Assembly: GCF_012849055.1 (NCBI RefSeq)
Contig: NZ_CP051677.1
Location: 4,107,001-4,171,000, forward strand
DNA length: 64,000 nt
DNA from: Spirosoma rhododendri
GTDB taxonomy: Bacteria; Bacteroidota; Bacteroidia; Cytophagales; Spirosomataceae
Reading direction: 5' to 3'
In this document: positions 54,866-63,314 of the stretch, one piece after another
Layout of the letters: every line of letters begins with the position of its first letter
How positions within the stretch are numbered: the first letter of the stretch is position 1
The notes under the pieces: model-generated
Databases searched by the model: none
Seen by the model: the letters and a program-made list of their open reading frames with translations, nothing else
What the model was told of the DNA's origin: nothing
Program-made: the position numbers and the translations under genes

Positions 54866-55873
54866 TCAGGGCTGACCGTTACCACCCGCCGAGCCGTAAA
54901 CCTGACCGGTGGCGAAACTGGCGTCGCTGGCTGCCAACTGTACGTAGATAGAGGCTAGTTCAGCCGGCTGACCGGGCCGACTCAGTGCTGTGTTCTCACC
55001 GAATGTTTTGAGCTTTTCGGCCGTGGCTCCACCACTCGGTTGCAGGGGTGTCCAGATCGGGCCGGGCGCAACACCGTTGACCCGGATACCTTTCGGCCCC
55101 AGTTGCTTGGCCAGTGACTTCACGTAATTCATGGTCGCGGCTTTGGTCTGCGCGTAATCGTACAGGTTGGGCGACGGGTCGTATGCCTGCTCGGAGGTGG
55201 TGCCGATGATGGCCGAACCGGCTGGCATGTGGGGCAAAGCCGCTTTGATGATCCAGAACGGCGCGTAGATGTTCGTTTTCATCGTCGCGTCAAAATCTTC
55301 GGTCGTCAGGTCGAGAATAGACTCGCGCTGTTGTTGCCGACCGGCGTTGCTGACCAGAATATCCAGTCCGCCCAATCCTTTCACGGCTTCATCGACCAGC
55401 CGCTTGCAAAACGCTTCGTCGCGGATGTCGCCGGGAATGGCAATACCTTTTCGGCCAGCCGCTTTGATCAGGTCAATGACTTCTTTCGCGTCAGACTCTT
55501 CGGCCGGCAGGTAGTTGATAGCTACGTCGGCCCCCTCCCGGGCGTACGCAATGGCTGCGGCCCGGCCCATGCCTGAGTCACCCCCGGTAATCAGGGCCCG
55601 GCGACCCGTCAGACGACCGGAACCTTTGTAGCTGGTTTCGCCGTGATCAGGCCGGGGATTCATTTTGCTGACCAGACCCGGGAAGGGCTGCATGGGGGTG
55701 TTAAACGGTGGCTTCGGGTATTTGCTGACCGGATTTTCGAGAGCCGGTGGCGCTGTTGCGTCGGGCTGCTGATCCGGCGATCCGGCCAGAGCGGGGGTAG
55801 CAATAACGGCTGCCAGGCCGCTGCTCAAGCCGCCGATCACCTGGCGACGGCTTACTGAATTCGATGTGTCCAT
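54866..55873 (-). CDS. SDR family oxidoreductase with Tat-type signal
   Basis: 335 residues from the ATG at 55873. N-terminus SNSVSRRQVIGGLSSGLAAV has a twin-arginine motif followed by a hydrophobic stretch and ATPALAG cleavage site. After a Pro-rich linker comes a classical SDR: ALITGGDSGMGRAAAIAYA, NNAG-equivalent VSNAGRQQQ, TSEQAYDPSPNLYDYAQTKAA with the Tyr/Lys pair, APGPIWTPLQPSGG. It resembles the YghA/YhdF group of SDRs. Export of an NAD(P)-binding enzyme through Tat is unusual, since Tat carries folded proteins with cofactor bound. Substrate unknown. Confidence 0.87.
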   Translation of the reverse strand: MDTSNSVSRRQVIGGLSSGLAAVIATPALAGSPDQQPDATAPPALENPVSKYPKPPFNTPMQPFPGLVSKMNPRPDHGETSYKGSGRLTGRRALITGGDSGMGRAAAIAYAREGADVAINYLPAEESDAKEVIDLIKAAGRKGIAIPGDIRDEAFCKRLVDEAVKGLGGLDILVSNAGRQQQRESILDLTTEDFDATMKTNIYAPFWIIKAALPHMPAGSAIIGTTSEQAYDPSPNLYDYAQTKAATMNYVKSLAKQLGPKGIRVNGVAPGPIWTPLQPSGGATAEKLKTFGENTALSRPGQPAELASIYVQLAASDASFATGQVYGSAGGNGQP

Positions 55874-56044
55874 TCCTGTATTCGTTGAGTAAGTCAATCG
55901 GGTCGGGTATACACTACCGACCCGATTGATTAACCAGCGGTACAGGCAAAGGTTAGCTGCTAACGGCTATTTAATCCTGCCAGATGGCTTACGGACTGTC
56001 GAGCCGTTGAAGTCATGCAGCGTAACGACCGACGAGTCAAACCG

Positions 56045-57046
56045 TTAGACCGCTACACTGGCCAGCTCTTCCCGTACCTGAGCCACCAGGTCGATGGAAT
56101 GAAGCCGGGCGGCCTGGTCGAAAATGGGGGCGGTCATGATCAGCTCGTCAGCACCCGTTTCGTCGATGATGCGGGCCAGCCCCTGCCGCACCGTGTCGGG
56201 CGAGCCGATTACCGAATAACGCAGCATCTGTTCCATACCCGCCAGTTCGTCGGGAGAAGCCAGTCGGCTGATGTCGTCGACGGGCGGGGCCATCTGCGAC
56301 GCTTTACCCCGCCGGATGTTTAGAAACTGCTGCTGTACCGACGTAAACAACCGCTGTGCTTCGGCGTCGGTATCGGCCACGACGGCGTTCATCGCGACCA
56401 TCATATACGGCTCTGATAACGTTGCCGACGGCCGGAACTGTGTGCGGTAGGTGTGAATGGCCTGTAGCAGATGCGTAGGGGCGAAGTGCGACGCAAAAGC
56501 GTAGGGGAGGCCCAGATAAGCCGCCAGCTGCGCCCCGTACAGGCTCGACCCCAGAATCCAGATCGGCACATTTAGCCCTTCGCCCGGCACAGCCCGCACG
56601 CGTTGCCCATCTTCGGCGTCCTGAAAATACTGCTGCAATTCAAGCACGTCCTGCGGAAAACTGTCGGCCTGTGTGTTGTTGCGCCGAAGCGCCTGCGAGG
56701 TGTACCCATCCGAACCCGGCGCCCGGCCCAGTCCCAGATCAATTCGGCCGGGATACAGTGATTCCAGCGTACCGAACTGCTCGGCAATGACCAGCGGGGC
56801 GTGGTTGGGCAGCATGATGCCGCCCGACCCTACGCGGATCGTCTTCGTTCCAGCCGCTACATAGCCAATGACAACCGATGTAGCCGCACTGGCTACGCCG
56901 GGCATGTTGTGGTGCTCGGCCAGCCAATATCGGTTGTAACCCAGTGCTTCGGCCCGTTGCGCCAGCGCCAGCGTGCTACGAAACGAGTCGGCGGGGGTGC
57001 TGCCCGCAACGACGGGGGATAAGTCAAGAATTGAAAAAGGAATCAT
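56045..57046 (-). CDS. LLM class flavin-dependent oxidoreductase (luciferase-like)
   Basis: 333 residues from the ATG at 57046 ([12 protein letters not shown]); upstream in-frame codons run into repeat sequence and are rejected. Bacterial-luciferase-like TIM barrel: [63 protein letters not shown], and [15 protein letters not shown]. This set is typical of the YceB/YhbW-like MsnO8 group. It would use reduced FMN to oxidise a small molecule; the substrate is unknown. Confidence 0.92.
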   Translation of the reverse strand: MIPFSILDLSPVVAGSTPADSFRSTLALAQRAEALGYNRYWLAEHHNMPGVASAATSVVIGYVAAGTKTIRVGSGGIMLPNHAPLVIAEQFGTLESLYPGRIDLGLGRAPGSDGYTSQALRRNNTQADSFPQDVLELQQYFQDAEDGQRVRAVPGEGLNVPIWILGSSLYGAQLAAYLGLPYAFASHFAPTHLLQAIHTYRTQFRPSATLSEPYMMVAMNAVVADTDAEAQRLFTSVQQQFLNIRRGKASQMAPPVDDISRLASPDELAGMEQMLRYSVIGSPDTVRQGLARIIDETGADELIMTAPIFDQAARLHSIDLVAQVREELASVAV

Positions 57047-57130
57047 AACCGAGAGGAGTAGCAACGGCATTGCGGCCGTCTGTTTAATTGGAAAACGGTG
57101 GGGGATGGGGAAAAGGTTCTTTTGTGTTAC

Positions 57131-57296
57131 CCTCACCCCCGGCCCCTCTCCCAAAACGGGAGAGGGGTGTCGCTAACGACAGACAATATTTCGTTACATA
57201 CTCAATGTAGAACAGACTAGGTACTAGAAAAAAGCCGAAGGCTATTTTACCGCAAGTCACCCCTCTCCTGTTTTAGGAGAGGGGCCGGGGGTGAGG
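57131..57296. repeat. inverted-repeat element, CCCCGGCCCCTCTCC family
   Basis: Perfect 21-bp arms at 57131-57151 and 57276-57296, each followed inward by a small hairpin of its own (CCTCTCCCAAAACGGGAGAGG and its counterpart). Lies in the 347-base gap before the TonB receptor gene, which holds no other gene. Confidence 0.85.
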
Positions 57297-57347
57297 TCAA
57301 CGCTTTTTCAACCCCACCACAACCAAACCCGGATTTTTCCGTTAATA

Positions 57348-57364
57348 TTGCAACGTCGTTGCAA
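57348..57364. promoter_or_regulatory. perfect 17-bp palindrome, candidate Fur/Zur-type operator
   Basis: TTGCAACGTCGTTGCAA is an exact 8+1+8 dyad 30 bases before the ATG of a ZnuD-like TonB receptor. Size and symmetry fit a Fur-family metalloregulator site, so I propose zinc- or metal-dependent repression. The regulator gene is not in the window. Confidence 0.6.
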
Positions 57365-57393
57365 ATGTGATTGCATAAGTCTTTCTGGCATTC

Positions 57394-59801
57394 ATGCCTA
57401 TATACCGTTTTTTCATTACTGTTCTTGTTTTAGCAAGCCACCTGTTGCCGCTGACGGTGTTGGGTCAGCAGCCGTGTTCGGGTGTGCTGACCGGGCGAGT
57501 CGTCGGGCAGGATAACGGCCAGGCATTACCCGGTGCGTCGGTGTATGTGCGGGAACGGCAGACCGGGGCCGTCGCCGACACGGCCGGGCAGTTTCGGGTT
57601 ACACCGCTGTGCCCCGGCAACTACACGCTGACCATCGAATACATCGGCTACAAAACGCTGACGGTGTCCGCAACGGTTGGCACCGATTTGCTGACGACGA
57701 TGCCCACAGTCCGGCTTGTTCCCGACAATCATACCTTGCAGGAGGTCGTCGTGACGGAGCATCGGTCGGAAGCGCAGAAGCTGTTGCAGGTGCAGACGGA
57801 CCTGAGCGGCAACGCCCTCAACGCCGTGCGGGGGCAGTCGCTAGGGGAGAGCCTGAAATCACTGCCGGGCCTGTACTCAATTCAGACGGGTCCGTCGATT
57901 TCCAAGCCTGTCATTCATGGCCTGTACAGCAACCGGATTATTACGCTTAACAACGGCGTTCGGCAGGAAGATCAGCAGTGGGGTACCGAACACGCGCCCC
58001 AGATTGACCCATTTCTGGCCACGCGCATCACCGTCATCAAAGGTGCGGCCGGTATCCGCTACGGCTCCGATGCCATCGGGGGCGTTATCCTGATCGAACC
58101 GGCCGCCATGCCCACCGCGCCCGGACTGGGTGGCGAACTGAATCTGGTTGGCGCAACCAACGGGCGGCAGCAGACCGCGTCGGGGTTGATCGAGCAGGCA
58201 TTGGGTGGTCCACTCACTGGATTAAGCTGGCGGGTTCAGGGAACGCTCAAAAAGGTTGGCTACGCCCGAACACCCGATTACTTCTTGGAGAACAGCAGTT
58301 ACCACGAAACCAACTATTCGGCCGCGCTCAACTACACTCGGAAAAATGCCGGTATCGACTTGTTCTACAGTCAGTTTGCTACGCGGATCGGGTTATTCAG
58401 GGGGGCGCAGGTCGGTAGCCTTGCGGATTTTTACGCGGCCATCGCCCGACCGGAGCCACTAAGTCAGCCGGGGTTTTCGTACGCGCTCGACCGGCCTTAC
58501 CAAGACGTGCAGCACGATCTGTTTCGCCTGCGGGCCTTCGTCCGGTCTGATCGCTGGGGACGCTGACGGCGACCGTGGCGCGGCAGCAGAACGTCCGGCA
58601 GGAGTACGATTTGCTCTCGTTCAGCCGCTCCACCGACCCTGAACTGTACCTGAAACTGGTGACGCACACGGCCGATCTGGTCTGGGAACATGCGCCCGTT
58701 CAGACCAAAAACGGCGGTCGCTGGACGGGCAGCGCAGGCTTTAGCGGTATTACGCAGGGAAACGTCCGTCGGTTTCTGTTTCTGATCCCGAACTTCCGCA
58801 ACTACGGGGCGGGGCTGTTTGCCATCGAACGCTATGCCCGTGGCCGCTGGACGGTCGAAGGGGGGCTACGTTACGACTACCGCTGGCTGCGGGCGTATTT
58901 CCGCGACGAAGTGACCGAACTGGTCACGAACAAAACCCGCGACTGGCAGAACGTGATGGGGTCGCTGGGGGCGACGTTTCAGCTAACGCCCGAACTGACG
59001 CTGACCGGTACGCTCGGTACGGCCTGGCGGGCGCCCAACGTCAGCGATCTGTATTCCGATGGGTTGCATCAGAGTGCGGTGGCTTACGAACGCGGCAACC
59101 CGAATCTGAACCCCGAATACGCCGTTAACACTAACCTGAACATCGAATACAACCACAATCGGCTGCGTGTCGATCTGAGTCTGTACAACAACCGAATCGA
59201 CAACTACATCTACCTCAAACCCGACTCGGTGCCGATTGTGCGGCAGCGGGGGGCGTTCCCGGCCTACACCTATAATCAGGTGCTGGCCACATTCCGGGGT
59301 GTCGATGCGACGATTCAGTACAAGCTGCTGCCCCGGCTGACGCTGATTTCCAAGACCTCGCTGCTTTACGCCTACGACCATACTAACAATGGCTATTTGG
59401 TCTACATCCCACCAAACCGGACCGACAACGGCCTGCGCTACGATTTTATCGGTGACGATGCCAGCTCGTCGCGCCGGGTGTCGGGGCTGTACGTGCGTGC
59501 CAACGTGCTATACGTAGCCCGGCAGAACCGGGCCCCGGCGGTGAGCGAACGGCAGGAAAACGGGCAGCTTATCTTCACCGGTGACTTTGCCCCGCCACCA
59601 CCGGCCTACACGCTGGTCGGTGCCGAAGTGGGGATGCGCTGGGAGGTAGCCGGGCATCCGCTGAGCATCATCCTGACGGGGTCAAACCTGCTCAACCAAC
59701 GTTACCGCGATTACCTCGACCGATTCCGCTACTTCGCCGACGAGCCCGGCCGCAACATTATGCTCAAACTCCGTATGCCACTGGGGCAGCGGAAAAGCTA
59801 A
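57394..59801 (+). CDS. TonB-dependent receptor, ZnuD-like (frameshifted at 58556-58559)
   Basis: About 800 residues when joined. Signal peptide MPIYRFFITVLVLASHLLPLTVLGQ, CarboxypepD_reg domain (GRVVGQDNGQALPGASVYVRE), TonB-box-like LQEVVVTEHRS, plug with IHGLYSNRIITLNNGVRQED and QQWGTEHAPQIDPFLATRI (a stretch shared with the zinc receptor ZnuD), then a 22-strand-type barrel ending RNIMLKLRMPLG. Frame lost at G4 (58556-58559): SDRWGR-stop becomes SDRWGTLTATVARQQ with one extra G. A 17-bp palindrome precedes it and a small lipoprotein follows. Zinc or another metal is the likely cargo; this rests on plug similarity and context. Confidence 0.85.
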
Positions 59802-59829
59802 TCTCTTCTCAACTAAAACAAACAACTCT

Positions 59830-60405
59830 ATGCAACCCATGCAAAAATCCTCGCTGCTGTTTTTGCTGGCCGTTGGCCTGATGGCTGGTGCCTGTAAAAA
59901 AGACGAACAGAACGTCGACCCGACCGACGACAACGAAGCGATCACCACGGCGACGCTTTCGCTAACCAACGTAGCTTCCCCGTCTGAAGTCGTCTCCGGG
60001 ACGATTGAGAACCTGAACACGTCGGCCAGTTTCACCAATGCGACGCTGAATCTGAAAGCCAACACGACGTACAATGGCAGTATCTCGCTGCTCGATAAAA
60101 CCAAAACCCCAACGGTCGACGCAACGGAGGAAATTCGGGAAAAGACCAACGAGCACCTGTTTGTGTACATGTATATGCCCAGCGGCACAACTACATCGGC
60201 AGTGTCAGTAACGATCACCGACCGCGATACTAACCCGTCGCCGGGGCCGTATCCGGTTGGGCTGACAACCCGGATGCAGACAGGATCGACGGCCGGTTCG
60301 GGGTCAATGCACGTGGTGTTGCGCCATCAGCCAAACAGCAAAAACGGGACGGAGCAACCCGGTACTACCGATCTGGATACGTCATTCCCGGTCGTGATCA
60401 AGTAG
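59830..60405 (+). CDS. lipoprotein co-transcribed with metal-type TonB receptor
   Basis: 191 residues. Lipoprotein signal MQKSSLLFLLAVGLMAGAC (ATG at 59830 or 59839), then a beta-sandwich-like domain with LKANTTYNGSISLLDKTK, VDATEEIREKTNEHLFVYMY and MHVVLRHQPNSKNG. Proteins of this pattern follow ZnuD-like receptors in Bacteroidota and are often labelled type 1 periplasmic binding fold superfamily protein. It may hand over or bind the imported metal. It ends just before a strong terminator, so receptor and lipoprotein form a two-gene operon. Confidence 0.8.
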   Translation: MQPMQKSSLLFLLAVGLMAGACKKDEQNVDPTDDNEAITTATLSLTNVASPSEVVSGTIENLNTSASFTNATLNLKANTTYNGSISLLDKTKTPTVDATEEIREKTNEHLFVYMYMPSGTTTSAVSVTITDRDTNPSPGPYPVGLTTRMQTGSTAGSGSMHVVLRHQPNSKNGTEQPGTTDLDTSFPVVIK

Positions 60406-60426
60406 GCCCAGCGGACGGTTATCAAC

Positions 60427-60475
60427 GCAACAAGCCCCGTTTCTCGCTGGTGAGAGATGGGGCTTGTTGCTTTTT
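60427..60475 (+). terminator. intrinsic terminator after the lipoprotein gene
   Basis: GCAACAAGCCCC (60427-60438) and GGGGCTTGTTGC (60459-60470) pair perfectly, followed by TTTTT. A solo arm of the GTCATCCCGA repeat family follows at once (GTCATCCTGATGATAGGAA). Confidence 0.85.
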
Positions 60476-60521
60476 CGTCATCCTGATGATAGGAATGGTC
60501 TTCGCCCTGACGTTGCGGTTA

Positions 60522-61727
60522 TTAAACCCGCTCAATCACGACAGCATACCCCATCCCGACACCAACGCACATGGTGGCCAGGGCGTAGCGTTTCTGTTGA
60601 TGCGCCAGTTCCAGCGCGGCACTCTGGAGAATACGCGTACCCGACATCCCCAGCGGATGCCCCAGCGCGATGGCCCCGCCGTTGGGGTTGATACGTGGGT
60701 CGTCGTCGGCCAGGCCGAGCTGCCGGATGCAGGCCAGCGATTGGGCGGCAAAGGCTTCGTTCAGCTCTATAACGTCGATCTGATCGAGCGTCAGACCTGC
60801 TTTTTTGAGCACTTTCTGCGTGGCCGGGACGGGGCCGATACCCATGATGCGCGGTTCAACACCCACCACCGCCGACGCCACGATGCGCGCCTTTGGGGTG
60901 AGACCGTGCTGTTTGGCCCCCGCTTCCGACGCTAGTAACATAACCGCTGCCCCGTCGTTCAGACCAGCCGCGTTGCCCGCCGTAACGGTGCCGCCGGTGG
61001 TTTTAAAAGCCGGTTTCAGCGTCGCCAGCACGTTGGTTGTGGTCGATGGTTTTACGAATTCGTCGTGATCGAATACGGTCACGGCTCCCTTCTTGCCGGG
61101 AATCTCGACGGCCTTAATTTCCTCAGCCAGCCGACCCGATTGTTTCGCCCGCGCGGCTTTCTGCTGCGACCGATACGCAAACAGATCCTGATCTTCCCGA
61201 CTGATACTGTACAGTTCGGCCAGGTTTTCCGCCGTTACGCCCATTGCATCGACGCCGTACAACTCGCGCATTTTGGGGTTGATAAATCGCCAGCCGAAGC
61301 TCGAGTCGAACAGTTGAACGTCGTTACCGAACGGTTTCGCGCTTTTCGACATCACCCACGGCCCGCGTGTCATGTGCTCGACGCCCCCGGCAATGAACAC
61401 GTCGCCGTCGCCCGTACTGATGGCCTGCCCCGCCTGCGCCACCGCCGACATTCCCGACGCGCACAACCGGTTGACGGTTACGCCCGGCACGGTTATGGGT
61501 AAACCCGCCAGCAGCAGGGCCATGCGGGCTACGTTGCGGTTGTCTTCCCCCGCCTGATTGTGGCAACCAAGGAGCACGTCCTCAACAGCATCAGGAGCCA
61601 GCGACGGGTTGCGGGCCAGCAGTTCGCGGATAGGCAGTGCCGCCAGATCGTCGGCCCGAACCGGTGATAAACTCCCCCCAAAACTGCCAATCGGGGTACG
61701 TATCGCGTCAATTATGTAAGCATCCAT
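60522..61727 (-). CDS. pcaF: 3-oxoadipyl-CoA thiolase
   Basis: 401 residues of the thiolase family. Nucleophile Cys in [25 protein letters not shown] with the active-site His equivalents, [14 protein letters not shown] with His, and final acid-base Cys in [10 protein letters not shown]. The [12 protein letters not shown] opening and [24 protein letters not shown] stretch fit PcaF/PaaJ-type thiolases. It splits 3-oxoadipyl-CoA into succinyl-CoA and acetyl-CoA. It follows the fused CoA-transferase gene and pobA on the same strand, which points to the protocatechuate branch. Confidence 0.92.
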   Translation of the reverse strand: MDAYIIDAIRTPIGSFGGSLSPVRADDLAALPIRELLARNPSLAPDAVEDVLLGCHNQAGEDNRNVARMALLLAGLPITVPGVTVNRLCASGMSAVAQAGQAISTGDGDVFIAGGVEHMTRGPWVMSKSAKPFGNDVQLFDSSFGWRFINPKMRELYGVDAMGVTAENLAELYSISREDQDLFAYRSQQKAARAKQSGRLAEEIKAVEIPGKKGAVTVFDHDEFVKPSTTTNVLATLKPAFKTTGGTVTAGNAAGLNDGAAVMLLASEAGAKQHGLTPKARIVASAVVGVEPRIMGIGPVPATQKVLKKAGLTLDQIDVIELNEAFAAQSLACIRQLGLADDDPRINPNGGAIALGHPLGMSGTRILQSAALELAHQQKRYALATMCVGVGMGYAVVIERV

Positions 61728-61735
61728 AGTTCAGA

Positions 61736-61846
61736 GAGTGAAAGAGTGAAAGTATGAAAGAGTGAAAGATGGGTGGCGTGCGTCAGCAACTTTCGCTCCG
61801 CTTCGGCGGTCCGATTTCATTCTTTCATTCTTTCACTCTTTCGCTC
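61736..61846. repeat. inverted-repeat element, GAGTGAAAGAGTG family, overlapping the pcaIJ stop
   Basis: 29-base arms at 61736-61764 and 61818-61846 pair with three mismatches. The right arm codes for the last residues of the CoA-transferase (SERVKE) and its stop at 61825-61827. Confidence 0.88.
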
Positions 61847-63180
61847 ATTAAAAAGCTCGCGCTCGTTTTTGCCTGGACTTCGGCCAGCGTGGCGCCGGGC
61901 ATGAGTTCGAGCAGGGTGAGCTGATTGTTGGGGTAAGTGAATACGGCCAGGTCGGTGATAATCATCGAGACCACGCCCGAGGCCGTCAGCGGGAGGGTAC
62001 ACTGCGGCACGATCTTGGGCGACCCGTCGGGGTTGGTGTGCGTCATTGTGATAATCAGGCGCTTGGCTCCTTTGGCGAGGTCCATCGCTCCGCCAACGCC
62101 GAGCAGGGGTTTGCCCGGTACAGCCCAGTTGGCGAGGTTGGCCGACTCGTCGGCTTCCAGCCCGCCCATGATGGCCACGTCGACGTGCTTTCCGCGAATC
62201 ATGGCGAATGAATCGGCACTGTCGAAGTAGCTGCTGCCGGGCAGGGCCGTCACCGGAATCTTGCCCGCGTTGACCGGGTAATCCATCGCCCCACCGCCAT
62301 CGGCCGGAACCGGACCCACGCCCAGCATTCCGTTTTCGGTGTGCAGAATGATGCCGTGCTCGGGCGTAATCAGGTCGGCTACCAACGTCGGGATGCCGAT
62401 GCCTAGGTTTACGACGTCGCCCCGGTGCAGTTCGTCCAACGCCCGGCGGGCCATGTTCATCCGGCTCTCGTCTACTTTTTTCGACGACGATACCGACGCC
62501 GAACTACCCAGGTCTTCGAGCGTGAGTTTAGCTTCGACCAGATAATCGACATAGCAACCGGGTGTATGAATGTGCTCAGGCGCAATGTCGCCGACGGGCA
62601 CAATCTCCTCAACCTCAGCGATAACCAGATCGGCGGCTGTTGCCATCGCTTTGTTGAAATTATTTTCGGTCATGCGGTAGGTGAGGTTGCCCGCCGTGTC
62701 GGCCCGCCACGCCCGGATGAACGCGACGTTGCCGCGCAGGGCCTTGACAAACACCTGCTCTACGCCGTCGATGACTTTGGTTTCGTGACCTTCTGCAATC
62801 AGTGTCCCGGCCGCCGTGGGCGTGTAAAAACCGCCGATACCGGCTCCGCCCGCCCGCAACGCTTCGGCTAGCGTACCCTGCGGCAGTAACTCATACGCCA
62901 CCGCCCCTGACTGAGCGGCTTTCACCGCATCGGGGTTCGACGTAAAAAAGGAACCGATCATCTTGCTGATCTGCCCGTTACGCAGCAGCCGACCGCCACC
63001 CAGCCCCGGCTCGCCGGTATTGTTGCCGATAAATGTCAGGTTTTTGGTGCCGCGTTCGGCCAGGGCGTGCATCAGGTGAACGGGGTTGCCGGTCATGCCG
63101 AAGCCGCCCTGCAACAGCGTATCGCCATCGTTGACCAGCGCAGCCGCATCGGTAAGTGAAAGTATGGGGACGGATTTCAT
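61825..63180 (-). CDS. 3-oxoacid (3-oxoadipate) CoA-transferase, fused A and B subunits
   Basis: 451 residues from the ATG at 63180; the longer frame to 63276 reads through the repeat element and is rejected. The A part has [29 protein letters not shown] and [11 protein letters not shown]. The B part starts about residue 245 and has [13 protein letters not shown], catalytic Glu in [12 protein letters not shown], and [20 protein letters not shown]. It moves CoA from succinyl-CoA to 3-oxoadipate (PcaIJ) or to acetoacetate; the flanking pcaF and pobA favour 3-oxoadipate. The tail SERVKE comes from a repeat arm. Confidence 0.88.
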   Translation of the reverse strand: MKSVPILSLTDAAALVNDGDTLLQGGFGMTGNPVHLMHALAERGTKNLTFIGNNTGEPGLGGGRLLRNGQISKMIGSFFTSNPDAVKAAQSGAVAYELLPQGTLAEALRAGGAGIGGFYTPTAAGTLIAEGHETKVIDGVEQVFVKALRGNVAFIRAWRADTAGNLTYRMTENNFNKAMATAADLVIAEVEEIVPVGDIAPEHIHTPGCYVDYLVEAKLTLEDLGSSASVSSSKKVDESRMNMARRALDELHRGDVVNLGIGIPTLVADLITPEHGIILHTENGMLGVGPVPADGGGAMDYPVNAGKIPVTALPGSSYFDSADSFAMIRGKHVDVAIMGGLEADESANLANWAVPGKPLLGVGGAMDLAKGAKRLIITMTHTNPDGSPKIVPQCTLPLTASGVVSMIITDLAVFTYPNNQLTLLELMPGATLAEVQAKTSASFLMSERVKE

Positions 63181-63211
63181 GGGCAATGAGTGAATTGTGA
63201 ATGAGTACTTT

Positions 63212-63314
63212 AAAGAGCGAAAGTGTGAAAGAATGAAATCGGACCGCCGAAGCGGAGCGATGGCCTGCGTCAGCAACTCTTTCGCTCTTTCATTCTTTCA
63301 CACTTTCGCTCTTT
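63212..63314. repeat. perfect 27-bp inverted repeat overlapping the pobA stop
   Basis: Arms 63212-63238 and 63288-63314 are exact complements (core GAGCGAAAGTGTGAAAGAAT). The right arm encodes the last codons of pobA (SESVKE). The loop shares ATCGGACCGCCGAAGCGGAGCG with the loop of the element at 61736, in opposite orientation. Confidence 0.92.

Noticed and set aside
63181..63276. longer start for the CoA-transferase
   Set aside because: It reads through the repeat element; the ATG at 63180 begins the family-conserved sequence.
61736..63314. regular GAGTGAAAG repeats suggesting a CRISPR-like array
   Set aside because: Words are contiguous, without spacers, and arranged as paired arms of a hairpin; no cas gene is present.
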